The notes under the pieces are model-generated. The model saw only the letters and a program-made list of their open reading frames with translations. It was not told where the DNA came from and did not search any database. From contig OZ038381.1 of the NCBI GenBank assembly GCA_964036045.1, positions 146,701,596 to 146,765,595 of the forward strand: a stretch of DNA of 64,000 bases, given 5' to 3'. Position 1 is the stretch's first letter; each line of letters starts with the position of its first letter. Source of the DNA: Eutreptiella sp. 'Long Island Sound 2002' (lineage: Eukaryota > Euglenozoa > Euglenophyceae > Eutreptiales > Eutreptiaceae). A program made the position numbers and the translations under genes. Shown here piece by piece: positions 52,549 through 63,295 of the stretch.

Positions 52549-53234
52549 GGAAGGAGCAGAGGATCAGGAAGATCCTCAAACAAATCCCTGCCAGCAGGCA
52601 CGGATGTGTTACGCCGAACCCAACCCACCACGTCGCACAGAACGTCCCGGCACCACAGCAAAAGCCGAACCGCCCTAGCCATCCTAACCACCAAACTCTG
52701 CACCGCGACACAGGCACGCCGCCTACATGACCCGCAAAACACGGCACGATATGGCGCACGGCAGGCAGGCAGACACGAGCACGAGCAGCGCACCACCGAG
52801 CTGGAACAGCACCCTGGGGCTCCCATGGGGAGCACAGGGACGCGCCAAGGGGGACCGACGGGGCCTTGCCACCGGCGGGGGGTGTACATATGAATGGCAC
52901 AGGCGAAACTGGAAGGACGGCTACGGAACACCGCGAAATACCGGATGATGGGTTGTGCATGCAACACTGCCAGGGCGGGGCAGGGACAAGGGCACCAAAT
53001 CGGGAAGGTTTTTTTCACAGCGATACAACCACTTGTCATTACTTTTCTCCCCCGCGGTGGGCAGACGGCGCACGGTGAAAACGTACCGTGCCGGCCCCAC
53101 GCAACTAGCACCAACCAACACCGCAACCAACAGAACACCTGCACGCAACAAATCCGACTGCGCAAGCGCCCGCTGCAACGACAAGAAACCAAGGCCGAAG
53201 GAACCGACCAGGAGGCGACTAACACGACCGCACA
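52549..53234 (+). repeat. 686-bp direct repeat, copy 2
   Basis: Partner of 50,327-51,012. The match stops at the same place in both, after CACGACCGCAC. Confidence 0.9.
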
Positions 53235-54707
53235 CCAACAGAACCGCTACAGCGGACACGACGGGACCATAAAAAGACCGCACGCACGCCGACCAACACC
53301 AAACTGGCCGGACGTGCATGGGCCGGTACGAGAACGACGCCCAACAGGCTGGCGACACCGTCGCGAGCCGCGCCCGCCGACCACCATGAGCACGAACACA
53401 GCGGACCACCGTAACTCTACCACTGCGGACAGGGCCAACCAACGTTCACAAACTACACTACACTACACTTGGACAAACCAAGACGCAACTAACCAACACC
53501 GGCACAAACGAGCCGGCTACATGGGCAGGATTTGACGATAAGATCACCGGCAGCAGCGCGACGGAACCCACACGAACCCAGCCGACCATGAGGCGGCCGC
53601 GACAACCGCGCACCAACTACACCGCAGCTGCAGCCGCCAAATGACCGTAAACAGACCACACGCAAGCGGGCCAACACCAAACCAGCCAGCCGTGCACGGG
53701 TCGGAACGGGAACAGCGTCCAACGGGAAGGCGGCACCGTGGTGCGCCACGCCCGCCGGCGACCATGCCCACGGACACGACAGAACACCGCGACTCTACCA
53801 TTACGAACGCGGCCAACCAGCGCTGACAAACCGCACTACGCCGCCCTTGGACCAACCAAGATGCAACTAGCCAGGGCCGACAGGGACGTGTCAGCCGCAC
53901 AAACAACATTCGGAGACACGACCACGAGCAGCGGCGCGACGAAACTCACGCAGACCAAGTCGACCATGAGGCGGCAAAGACAACCGCGCATCGAACACAC
54001 TGCAGCTGCAGCCGCCACTTGACCGTAAACAGACCACACGCAAGCCGGCCAACACCAAACCAGCCAGGCGTGCACGGGTCGAAACAGGAATGGCGTCCAT
54101 CGGGTTGGCGGCGCCGTGATGCGCGACGCCCGCCGGCGACCATGTCCGCGAACAAAACCGTGAGTTTACCATCACGCAACCGACCAACCAACATTAACAA
54201 ACTACACTGAACCGTTAAACGACCGACCAACCGACCGCAACGACCTACCTCGAACCCCCGGCCCCCCGGGAGAGCGCAAGCTCAACCGAGTCAGGAGGCG
54301 TGCGTGTGCTCCACAGCATGCGAGTCCCATAGCACGTGCTTCTTCAAGTCCCCTCACGCCTACTGAAAACAGACCCAGGTGGGGGTGCCTGCAGGACAGG
54401 GCCTTTGGCCTGGCTCCCGGCCCCTGGGCCCCAGAATCCGGAGGTTGATGAGGATGTGCGATGGGACTCTCCCCCACGTATCATCCGCCCGAAGGAGGGG
54501 AATGCGAGACTTCGGTCGAGCATGGGTTACCTCTCTCGGCAGAACCCGATGTAGGGTAATGCTCGCGGCGACCGCGCCCTTCCCCCATCTGGGGGAGCCG
54601 CTTTGTGGGGGCACGTGCAGTAGGGCCGTGGGTGGATGAGCAAAAGCCCCTTGGTAAGACCCCCCTGCGGGGCAACCCCAGTCCTGAGTCGACCTACCTA
54701 CCTACCT
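52591..54707 (+). mobile_element. Noncoding element X2 with (CTAC)n tail
   Basis: About 2.12 kb, sharing its first 640 bp with X1, then tandem units of about 375 bp (53.3-54.2 kb), then a 3' part related to that of X1 (CCGCCC.AAGGAGGGG and CCGCTTTGT.GGGGG) and a tail GACCTACCTACCTACCT. The 14-17 bp at 54,708-54,721 (CAAACAAATCCCTG) repeat 52,577-52,590. F sequence resumes afterwards. Confidence 0.55.
53270..54170 (+). repeat. Tandem ~375-bp units in X2
   Basis: Three diverged units marked by CACGCAAGC.GGCCAACACCA near 53,275, 53,650 and 54,027 and by CGCCCGCCG.C.ACCATG about 110 bp later in each. Confidence 0.65.
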
Positions 54708-54721
54708 CAAACAAATCCCTG

Positions 54722-56517
54722 ACGCGGTTGGACATACGAGAGGCTCTTTGAGGAGCCACTTCTGAAATAGTTGGTGATCTAACTCAATAAACCCGGGCCA
54801 AATTGGAGCCCCTGATTCCTCCCCAAGCGTCACCTACCACCATGGGAGCTTCACCTTATCGGCTCCAAGCCAATCATTTGGTGGCAGGACTGACGAACAC
54901 CGTCGAAAGCTTGAGGAGCCGACCTATGCCGACCCCTGCTGTGATACTAAGGAGCCCTTCCGTACCAAGAACGGCCCAGCCCCACTACAGCCACGTGGAG
55001 AACTCGCCGAGCTGGACCGGTTTGGGTTGACAGCCCTAAGGGCTATGGTCGATGTTGAGCCCTACAGCTCTAGTGACCTGGGTGGAGATCCTTCTGATGA
55101 TGAGCCACCATCTATGACGTCTGCTTCACCCTCTGACGACGATGACCCTGAGGACCCTGAGAACCCGAGCGGCAAGAATAAGAAGAAAAAGAGGAAGACC
55201 AAGCGCCATGGGGGACGCAAGTCTCAGGAGGCTAAGGCTATAACCACCTCCAAGATCGTGGTGAACTTGCCGGAGTTCACGGAGAGGGACCTCAGCGAGT
55301 TCGCTGAGAACTTCGGCCGGTTCCTGAGGATGACCGGCCAAACCCGTGCTAGTGGGCGAGTGAAGTGTGATCTGCTCCTGCAGTGCTGCAAGACCAAGTA
55401 CCTGGAGAAGCAGGCCAAGCAGACCGTGACGAAGTCCGCCACCTTCGCCGATATGTTGGTTGCCTTGGAGAGGCAGTACCCTACCTACGAGACCGCCCTC
55501 TCCATCAGGGCCCAGATCCAGAACCTGGCCGTGCTGCCCAACAACCCCAAACCTGCCAGGATTTCCGAGCTGCTTGCCGACTTGGACCACTGGGTAGGGC
55601 GACTGACGCCCGGTTCCTATGGCAGCGACGAGCTGCTATTTTGGTTGGTGGCCAAGCTCCCACGAGAACTGTGGGATGAATGCGGGGCAACGGCAGAGCG
55701 CAAGGCAAGAGCCCTCACCTACAAGGATCTGTCTGTGCTACTTCTGGAGCTGGCGCTGGAAAAAGAAAGCGACCAGCACCTGAACGCCTACCGTCCTGGA
55801 GGAGGGGCCTCTGGGAGCCATGGCCGAGGGTACCAAGGAACCCGACCAGGACACGGGACTACCCTTAAAAATGCCCGCTTTATGAGCAATGTCCAGGACC
55901 CATTCTGGTGTGATGCCAGAGATGAGCAGGGTTGCCTGCTTCATGCCCCTGACTGCAACCAGCGGGACTGCTTCGTGGTCCAGGGGAAGAAGCAGGAGAC
56001 CAACACCAGCGGCAAAGCCAAGCTGCCGGACCACTACAGGTGCACAATCACCTGTCTGTTCTGTAGTAGGAGGAAGCACTACGAGGACGAGTGCTACCAC
56101 AAGCAACGCCTCTCGGCGAAGCTCAAGACCAAGAACCCCAGTGGCAAAAGCAGTGGCAAGGGCAACGCCGACAAGGACAGTGGCAAGGGCAAGTCCAAGG
56201 GCAATAGCAAAGGTGAAGCTGGAAAAGGCAAAGGTGGACGAGGAGGCTCTGACCGCAAGCCGAAGAAGGACAAGAACACGAACCAGTCTGGAGGGAACCC
56301 CGATACTACGCCTGGGGGGAACTCTGAGCCCTCTGGCGGGCAATCAAACATGGGACCTACGACCTGTAACCAGACGCAAGCCCAACAAGAACAAGGGACT
56401 AAGCGTGCCAACGAAGATGGGGACCAGTCAAACGCCCGCAAACGCTCCCGTTACATGCGCATGGCGAGGAAACTGCAGAAGAAGGGGTTTGAAGTGACCT
56501 GCTCGGCAGAGTTCTGA
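54722..56517 (+). pseudogene. gag: F gag with CCHC knuckle
   Basis: The gag frame is open from about 54,778, with the first in-frame ATG at 55,045, to TGA at 56,515. Capsid-like region (FAENFGRFLRMTGQT, LELALEKESDQHL) parallels E gag. A zinc knuckle CLFCSRRKHYEDEC (CX2CX4HX4C) lies at about 56,050-56,091, followed by a Lys/Gly/Ser tail. The frame continues after the stop into protease, as in E. The X1-X2 insertion precedes it and separates it from the leader ORF. Confidence 0.75.
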
Positions 56518-56547
56518 CAGGGACGCTCCGGGGGACCTACAGATCTG

Positions 56548-56937
56548 GTGTTCTGGGTACGTATCCGTCTTGGGGGACGTGAATACCTGGGGGTACTGGA
56601 TACTGGGGCCACTATATCTATTGTGGGCAAGAAAACCTTACCTCACGGGGACTTGAAGAACATCATGCCTACCGCAGCCATCCGCATTGGGGATGGGCAT
56701 GTGGTGCACAGTTGTGGGGACTGTGAGGTCGAAGTCCCTATGGGATATAGGAGCATTGCCCATCGGTTCTACGTGATGGACACCGAAGCCTTCGACTTTG
56801 TACTGGGGACCGACTTCTTTGTCGAGCACTCCCAGATTCTATCCCTTACACTGCAAGCGCCCTACTTCCTCCAAGTGGACCATGGTACCGCACAGGAATC
56901 TGTACCACTGGAGCAGTCTGAACATACATCAAGCTAG
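56548..56937 (+). pseudogene. F protease
   Basis: In frame with gag. Retropepsin LDTGATISIVGKK and GTDFF are present, close to E. A TAG at 56,935 cuts it, where E reads on. Confidence 0.75.
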
Positions 56938-56967
56938 CTGAGGGTATGCCAGAAGGAGCCCTCTACC

Positions 56968-57627
56968 ATGATGGTTGCCTCCAAAACCGAGGACTATCAG
57001 CTCCTAGGGGATGTCCTTGACCAGGGTCTAAAGGAGTTGGGATACTCCCGGGAAGACCTGAACGTGCAGCTATTCGCCAGCGACAAGCAACATGTCCTGG
57101 ACCTCTACTGCAGCAAAGAGAAAAATTGCTGCTACAGATTTTACTGGCCCTCTTTCGGAATGGCCTAGGGGAACCCAAGATTCCGTGAACTGCGGAAGGT
57201 CCTGACCAAGGTGGCCCTGGAACGTTCCCGTATGGTCCTGTGCTCTCTCGATTGGGGAGCCCATGGGGGAAATGAGTACTGGCGTATTCTATTGGAAAAG
57301 CTGACGCTCACCTCCATCCAGCTGCCGGACGACGCCATCTATGTGCCTCTGGGCCGCAAGACACCCATCTGGAAACCCGTATGGGGGAGCATGCTAAGCG
57401 TGGTTGATGGGGGCCTAGCCCCAGTGTCCTGCGAAGATTTGGACCCTGCTATGGTCCAGGCAATTCAACGCGAGAGCAGCGGCTACACCCTGGATGTCCT
57501 GAAAAATCAACTACGGCCTCGAGACGCCGTAGAGACTACTCCTGGGGGAGACAAGTACGTCGTGTCTGACACTGTTGCCCCCAGCTCCCCCTGCCGTGTA
57601 CCTAATCCTGATGTAGTCTCGAACTTA
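56968..57627 (+). pseudogene. F Dam-like region after protease
   Basis: In the same frame: NVQLFASDKQHVLDLYC parallels VELFASQQQHIMQLYC of E, then a TAG (57,166) and GNPRFRELRKVL where E has ANPPFSLLAKVL. VVDGGLAPVSCEDLDPAMVQ matches the E segment IIDGSLNPVPLCDLDQVLV. The NPP motif is lost. DIRS insertion ends it at 57,627. Confidence 0.65.
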
Positions 57628-57685
57628 CCAAAATGTAATGCAAAGGAAGGAAGAGGGGGCGAGGCGAAGGCACAGCACAAGAAAC

Positions 57686-58055
57686 ATACTGAGCACTACT
57701 CAAAACTACCGGTTTACTTCACAAGTGTACTCTACATTCCCCTTTATGGTACACTTGTCCCCTGATTTTGTTTTGCCCCAATCTCTACACTGAGGCCCCA
57801 ACAGGAAAAACAGCCATCGGCGATGCATCTGGCACCCTCAAATTATGGGGGTATAGCCTCTTATAAAAATACTTGAATTTTCATCAATTTTGGGGTTGGA
57901 ACCTAGGTCCCCCGAATACCATGCAAAGCCTTTAACCACTGAGGCAACTGGCAAATCTGCCTAAATGCCTGACATCAAGTGGATTAAACAAAATCAAAAT
58001 CAGTTCACACTCACTGACTAACTGCCAATAACTGACTCCCTATGCTCAAAACAAA
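57686..58055. repeat. Left inverted terminal repeat of the DIRS element
   Basis: Inverted, diverged match to about 62,240-62,610. The outer 58 bp (57,628-57,685) are unique to this end but recur, complemented, in the internal complementary region. Confidence 0.85.
57891..57950 (-). repeat. tRNA-like pol III boxes in left DIRS repeat
   Basis: Minus-strand TTGCCTCAGTGGTTAAAGG (A box) and GGTTCCAACCC (B box) at tRNA spacing. Confidence 0.6.
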
Positions 58056-58150
58056 CGGTTGGCTTCTAGTAGCACTTATATATTAAGCCCATATAACTTT
58101 ATCTCCCCCATTCCTTTTTACGCTGGTATATAGGGCGTGGAGGGTGGGCA

Positions 58151-58262
58151 GTATGTGTTTTGTGCTGTGCTTTCGCCTCGCCCCCTCTTCCTTCCTCTGC
58201 ATTACATTTTGGTATGTTTGAGGAGGCTCAGCTTCAGCACAGCACAATACCCATACTGAGCC
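58151..58262. repeat. Internal complementary region of the DIRS element
   Basis: The first half (to about 58,214) is the reverse complement of the left outer end 57,628-57,690. The second half (from about 58,222) is the reverse complement of the right outer end 62,600-62,641. They meet at TTTTGGTATGTTTGAGGAGG. In DIRS replication this region aligns the two ends to form a circle. Confidence 0.85.
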
Positions 58263-58325
58263 CAGACAGCAGACGCTGTAAAAAAGAATGCAATAAGACT
58301 TATATAAAATCCCATAATAAACTTC

Positions 58326-59024
58326 TTATTCCAATAACAGAACCTCCGAGTCGACAGACGCTTCTGGCGCCAGCGACTGCGCCACATTAGACATCGCCCG
58401 CACTCTGTTATAAAAGCGCCTGAAGGTATCGTAACTTCTCCAATCTCCCAGTTCACAGACAACGTGTGGATCAACTCCCAATAAAATGAGCGCTGTAGCT
58501 GCTGAACCTCTTGTACTGTGAGCAGTAAACTCCTGCAGCCCCATGCTTCGCAGAAACGTTGTTGTCAATGAATTGGTGGTACTCGCCAGAATGGGCCTTC
58601 CAGAACGTTTCAAAGACACGAAGAGTGCAGGCCCTTCGTAAGAAGTGGTCATGTCCGGGTATATGCGCAACCAGTAGATAGGACAGAATGCATAATTAGA
58701 CATCGCGTGGATGGGACATGGCTCATGCACTGGACGCCCCTTACGCCTGCTCATCACGAACCAAACCTTGTCGTGTTTAATGATATCTGTGCGCTTTGTG
58801 CGTTCCAGATCTATTCCACGAAAGAGCGCGAAGAAGCGAAATACCAGAATGAGACGTAAACGAACTTGAGACTCTGTCCGTGCCTCTTGGTATGGCAGCT
58901 GCTGCAGTAGCTTGGGTACATCGTAATACACCACGTAGCGCGGAACTGAGTAGTTCCATTTCTTCTTGAGCCCTTTCAAAATACGTTCGAATCGTAACGC
59001 GTTAGTTCCAGAAAACAACAGCAA
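58326..59024 (-). CDS. Tyrosine recombinase of the DIRS element (C-terminal part)
   Basis: The catalytic domain shows the first Arg in the RLILVFRFFALFRGIDL region, then AHSTRGSAATALILLG (HxxR), GDWRS and a Tyr in FRRFYNRV. It ends in TAA at 58,326. The frame continues upstream past a TAA (59,031) into about 70 codons (ALGDHTFKRYNRAWIKFQQM...) that look like the N-terminal SAM-like DNA-binding part and overlap the RNase H frame. It would insert the circular intermediate by site-specific recombination. Confidence 0.88.
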   Translation of the reverse strand: MLLFSGTNALRFERILKGLKKKWNYSVPRYVVYYDVPKLLQQLPYQEARTESQVRLRLILVFRFFALFRGIDLERTKRTDIIKHDKVWFVMSRRKGRPVHEPCPIHAMSNYAFCPIYWLRIYPDMTTSYEGPALFVSLKRSGRPILASTTNSLTTTFLRSMGLQEFTAHSTRGSAATALILLGVDPHVVCELGDWRSYDTFRRFYNRVRAMSNVAQSLAPEASVDSEVLLLE

Positions 59025-59215
59025 AGCCGCTTATGCACAACGTGCCTCCGCCACTGATTCCTTCTCAGCGAATTGAATCAACCAGTACGTTAACAAAGTA
59101 ATTGGAGTGGTGTCCAAGTCCCTAATGGAGGTGAAGGAACATTTCGTATAAGCCATCTGCTGGAATTTGATCCAAGCTCTATTGTATCGCTTGAAGGTGT
59201 GATCCCCCAAGGCTC

Positions 59216-61210
59216 TCAACTGCGTCTGGATTTCTTCTTCGGTGGTATCTTTGAGTCTGACGTAGTCTTGCAAAGCCATCTGCAAATCATAGGTTGACGC
59301 GCTTTGACCGCCACTCCGTCTGGAAGCTGATAGGTCGCTTGATAAATTGTGATTGTCATCTGAGTCATTGATTGGAACTTGTGCCACCACAGCTTCAACG
59401 GATGATACGGGACCACCAACAGAACCTCGTAATGCGTAGCTTCCTCTAGGAAAGTTAGCATCTTGGGAATTACATGCCACGGCGGATTGCAGAAACCCGG
59501 AGACACCTTGTGTGTTCGTTGGGTGAAAATGTCCACCCTGAACGCCCCTGGTTGAGGGTATTCTGAAATGAATTTTCGACATTGCCTGTTCACCGCACTC
59601 GCCATCCAATCTGTTCCCGAACGCATCAACGAAAATGTCTTCCAAATGATTTCCATGCTGCGTGGGTCCAGTGATACCTCTGTCAATGTGATTTGTTGCC
59701 TGCTCCACACGTCTGCCGGATTTAATTTGCTGGGCACGTAGTGTGGAATGATGAACACGTTCATCTGACGGCAGTATTCCCATAATTCTTGCATGAGATT
59801 GTTTAATCTCCGAATGCGACCTCCCCACTTCCTCAGGTAGTTGAAGAACACCATATTGTCCACGTGGAGATGGAGTTCGGTGTCTCGCAAGAGGTACGCT
59901 TTGATCGCATTGACTCCTGCCCTGAATTCCTTCAAGTCTATGTGACCCTGTGTCGTGCTGAACCAGCCGAACGTAGCCATCTGATTCTGCATGGTGGCGC
60001 CTCAACCGTAATGGGACGCATCTGTCCACATGTGTGTCTTCTCCAAATCGACGGTGAACTGACGACCTCTCCACTGATGTAGTTCCTCCATGACTAACTC
60101 CAGCTGAATAGTCACCTGTTCCGGAAGACTTGCTTGTGTCTCTCATCCCCTTCCGCTGAGTACTGCAACGTGTTGTGCCAGGGCGTTGGTGTACAGCCTC
60201 ATCTGTGGAGCTGCGAAAAGCAACGCCCGAAGTCAATCCAGAACCGACGAGCACCTCCTGCAGGTTGGTGTTTCTGCTTCCATTAATCGACGCACATCGT
60301 GGAGTAGAGACTTGAGCTTGTGTGGTGGTATGCGTACCGTCGCGTCTTGCAGGTCCAGTAAGAAACCCAAAAAGACCACGACGCGTGTTGGCGTCAAGAC
60401 GGACTTGGCGATGTGGATCTGTACCCCGAGCCTACACAGAAGATCAGCCAGCCATTGACGATGCAACGCACAGTCCTCTATCGTTGGAGCGATAATCAGG
60501 AAATCGTCTAAACAAACCTAAAGTAAAACATCTTTTCTCCGCAAGTGGCTCACCACTAGGAGCATCATTCTTTGCCATTCCCTTGGGGCGATGTTCAAAC
60601 CGAAAGGTAAACAATCCTACCTGAAAAGACGGCCTCGGTGTCTGAAAGCCAGCCAAGGCGCATCACGTTGCGCGATCGGCATATGAAAATAGGCCGACTT
60701 CAAATCCAGTTTGCACGCGTAGTACCCCTTCTTTAAGTACGGTAAAATTTCACGAAGTGTTGGTAAAGAAAAATACGTAACATGTATGAAACGATTCAGC
60801 GGTTTCAAATTTGTGCACGGTCGTGACGACCTTTCTGGGTTCTCTGGGTCCGGCTTTTTCTCTACCAAGAAAATAGAAGTGACACATTTCGCGTCTTCAG
60901 GTCCAATTTCACTGACATGACCAGCCAGAATCAACTTGTCTATCTCCCGCCGCAAGACTTCATCGTCATCTAGATCGTCACGTGCGTAAGGCGACAGCGA
61001 AAAAGGTCTGTAGTTGTCATCCGCATGTAACGGGTCAAAACCAAGAACCCAATCGAATTGTAGCCCATTGCGAGCTATGCGGGCAACATACGAGTCTCCA
61101 AGCGCTTCCCACTCGCGCCATGCTGCCTGCACATGCTTGTGTGGTGGGACGGAAGTGTCCACACCACGTACCACCACGTGCGACATAAGTAGCTCGTTGA
61201 CGGATGTCAT
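59216..61210 (-). pseudogene. RT-RNase H of the DIRS element
   Basis: One frame. RT: VSEIGPEDAKCVTSIFLVEKK, then KLDLKSAYFHMPIAQRDAPW, TAG (60,617), LPFGLNIAPREWQRMM, TAG (60,518) and the active site VCLDDFLIIAPT. RNase H: HIDLKEFRAGVNAIK, LHLHVDNMVFFNYLRKWGG, IPHYVPSKLNPADVWSR. The order and motifs are typical of DIRS/PAT elements. Both TAGs stand in otherwise perfect RT sequence. Confidence 0.85.
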
Positions 61211-61252
61211 TTTTCTGCAACACGCTCGGTGTGGAAGGGTCTATTGAAACCT

Positions 61253-62146
61253 TTACCCTTTCCCTCTACCTTTGCCCTTGCCCTTTACAGGCCGAAACGT
61301 GTGACCTTTACCCAAACGACTTCTCGTTTGGTGGAAAGAAGAGTATGACGATCTGCCGCGCAATCTACTGTTCAAGGTATCTTTGTGTTTCAACAATTTC
61401 AGTTCTGTCTCTGCAAACAAGGGTGTTGAACCTGGTTTATCGACTTCGAGACGCTTATCCACTGCCACACGCCTGGATTGTGTGATCGACAAAGACAGCG
61501 CCCCCAATGAAGCGATGGTGTGATGTAACAAATTCACCGGGTCGTCTTCTGGGACAGACTCTGGATCTTCAGAAACTAGTTGCAGTGTGGTAAGCATACG
61601 CAAACACTCGCGCACGTGGTTGTCCCAGCGCAGCTTCTCTGCGTCCAGTTCTCGGCGTATTGGAGCGTTGAAAACTGGTGTACGTCGGATTTCCGCGAAA
61701 TGTGGGATCTCTTTCATCACTTTGCGTCGCTTTGCAGGGTCCATTAACGTGGGCGCTTCCGAAAGGAGACGCTTGACGATTGCTGGCGTCGTCTGCGTTT
61801 TATCCTGCCACACGAAGGACTGTTCTGCGGAACCGGGGCATTTCAGTGCCTCCTCCAACGCCGACGGTATCAGGAAGTCGCCTTCCTTGATCGCCGAGGC
61901 CATCGCCCTCTTGGGTTTCCCAGAGTGCATTAAATGTAAGGCATTGTGTAACAGAGGCAAGAATTCTGTCGCGACGCATACTGTTTTGTGACCAGTCAAT
62001 TTGGCGTATGCTTTTGTCGCTTGGCACTCTGATAATGCGTTTGCATCCATCTCTTCCATTGCATCCAGTACGCCTTGCATGTCTGTTATCTGTTGCATCG
62101 AATCTGGCAATTTTGTAATGAAATCAATGATGTCTTGAGCATCCAT
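61253..62146 (-). CDS. Gag-like ORF of the DIRS element
   Basis: 297 codons from ATG 62,146 to TAA 61,253. The sequence is helical with no zinc knuckle and ends in a basic Gly/Lys tail (PVKGKGKGRGKG). Position and size match the first ORF of DIRS elements. Confidence 0.75.
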   Translation of the reverse strand: MDAQDIIDFITKLPDSMQQITDMQGVLDAMEEMDANALSECQATKAYAKLTGHKTVCVATEFLPLLHNALHLMHSGKPKRAMASAIKEGDFLIPSALEEALKCPGSAEQSFVWQDKTQTTPAIVKRLLSEAPTLMDPAKRRKVMKEIPHFAEIRRTPVFNAPIRRELDAEKLRWDNHVRECLRMLTTLQLVSEDPESVPEDDPVNLLHHTIASLGALSLSITQSRRVAVDKRLEVDKPGSTPLFAETELKLLKHKDTLNSRLRGRSSYSSFHQTRSRLGKGHTFRPVKGKGKGRGKG

Positions 62147-62239
62147 TGTGGTGAAACTGCAATCTGGAATTTAAAATTGAAATAGCCACTCAAAAAATCA
62201 AGTCGCTCAGAATTATATCCATTCTTGAAGCAAACCAGT

Positions 62240-62610
62240 TTTTTTGAGCATAGGGAGTCAGTTATTGTCAGTTAGTCAGTGAGTGTGAACTGATTTTGAT
62301 TTTGTTTAATCTACTTTATGTCAGGCATTTAGGCAGATTGGCCAGTTGCCTTAGTGGTTAAGGGCTTTGCATGGTATTCGGGGGACCTAGGTTCAAACCC
62401 CAAAATTGTTGAAATTTCAAGTATTTTTATAAGAGGCTATACCCCCATAATTTGAGGGTGCCGGATCCATCGCCGATGGCCGTTTTTTCTGTTGGGGTCT
62501 CAGTGTAGAGATATGCACAAAACAAAATCAGGGCACAAGTGTATCATAAAGGGGAATCTAGAGTACACTTGTGAAGTAAACCGGTAGTTTTGAGTAGTGC
62601 TCAGTATGGG
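62240..62610. repeat. Right inverted terminal repeat of the DIRS element
   Basis: Inverted partner of 57,686-58,055. The outer 31 bases (62,611-62,641) recur complemented in the internal complementary region. Confidence 0.85.
62340..62402 (+). repeat. tRNA-like pol III boxes in right DIRS repeat
   Basis: TGCCTTAGTGGTTAAGG (62,347 on) and GGTTCAAACCC (62,390-62,400) are 43 bases apart, as in a tRNA gene. Flanking acceptor pairing is weak. Confidence 0.65.
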
Positions 62611-62641
62611 GATTGTGCTGTGCTGAAGCCGAGCCTCCTCA

Positions 62642-63295
62642 GAGTGTGGGCTATCTGAGCTACCCAACTCTATACACTCTGATGACGAGACTGAGCATGA
62701 CGCCTTCTTCGTGCAGACGTTCGTGGAGGAAGTGGAGAAAGCCGATTACGCTGCCCCACAGAAACCCCTACTCTCCATGAGGGGAGAGGAGCCCCTGGAT
62801 GACCAGCTGGTTCCCCGATCCAGGCTGAGAGAGTACGTGGACTCCAAGAGGAGATTGGTGGCGAATAAGCTATGCTACGCTAGGCCTATCTGCCGCCCCT
62901 GGCTGTTGAAGCAAGGGTCTATGGGAGATATCTGCCAACCGAGGGAGGACCTGGAACAGAAGACTACCACCTGGCAACGAGAGGTGGATCTGAAGCTCAT
63001 GAAGAGCGTGTGGGGCGCCCATGTGAGGACCCCAGAGGAGGATGAATTCTCAGATGAATGCGTATGCGAACCCCCTTGAGTGTGCCTATGTTGTGACCGT
63101 CCACCTGAAACTGTGGAACAGGACCTTCTCTACGCCTACCAAGGGTTGAAAGATACAACCAAGGACGCTGAACCGGTCCAGAACCACCTCCCCGCTTCTA
63201 TACACCAAGGGGCAAGTAATCTACAATCTGACGAGGACATGGACGACAAGATCAAACTCCTGGACCCTAGAGTACAGAAGCTGATCAGGACCTAG
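62642..63295 (+). pseudogene. F protease-pol linker
   Basis: Continues the F frame after the DIRS element: SELPNSIHSDDETEHDAFFV parallels LSEIASTIPSVDPS...AFLAQ of E. TGA at 63,077 falls at the same relative place as TGA 13,131 of E (after a Pro-rich PP or PPE). The frame then runs to TAG at 63,293, again near a TAG in E (13,038). Confidence 0.65.

Larger units (their letters stand above)
57628..62641 (-). mobile_element. DIRS-type tyrosine-recombinase retroelement
   Basis: About 5.0 kb, minus strand: gag-like ORF, RT-RNase H frame, overlapping tyrosine recombinase frame, inverted terminal repeats and an internal complementary region at 58,151-58,262 that fuses complements of the two outer ends. 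No target duplication is seen. F reads on in the same codon phase on both sides (57,625-57,627 and 62,642). In-frame TAGs at 60,617 and 60,518 and a TAA at 59,031 suggest an inactive copy under the standard code. Confidence 0.9.

Noticed and set aside
50327-53234. LTR pair of 686 bp around a 1.5-kb interior
   Set aside because: No primer site, no polypurine tract, no TG...CA ends and no direct duplication outside the pair. The first 42 bp belong to the target.
60505-60640. Intron in the DIRS RT between CAG/GTAGGA and CTTTAG
   Set aside because: It would remove the conserved LPFGLNIAPREW segment of RT, so it cannot be a productive intron.
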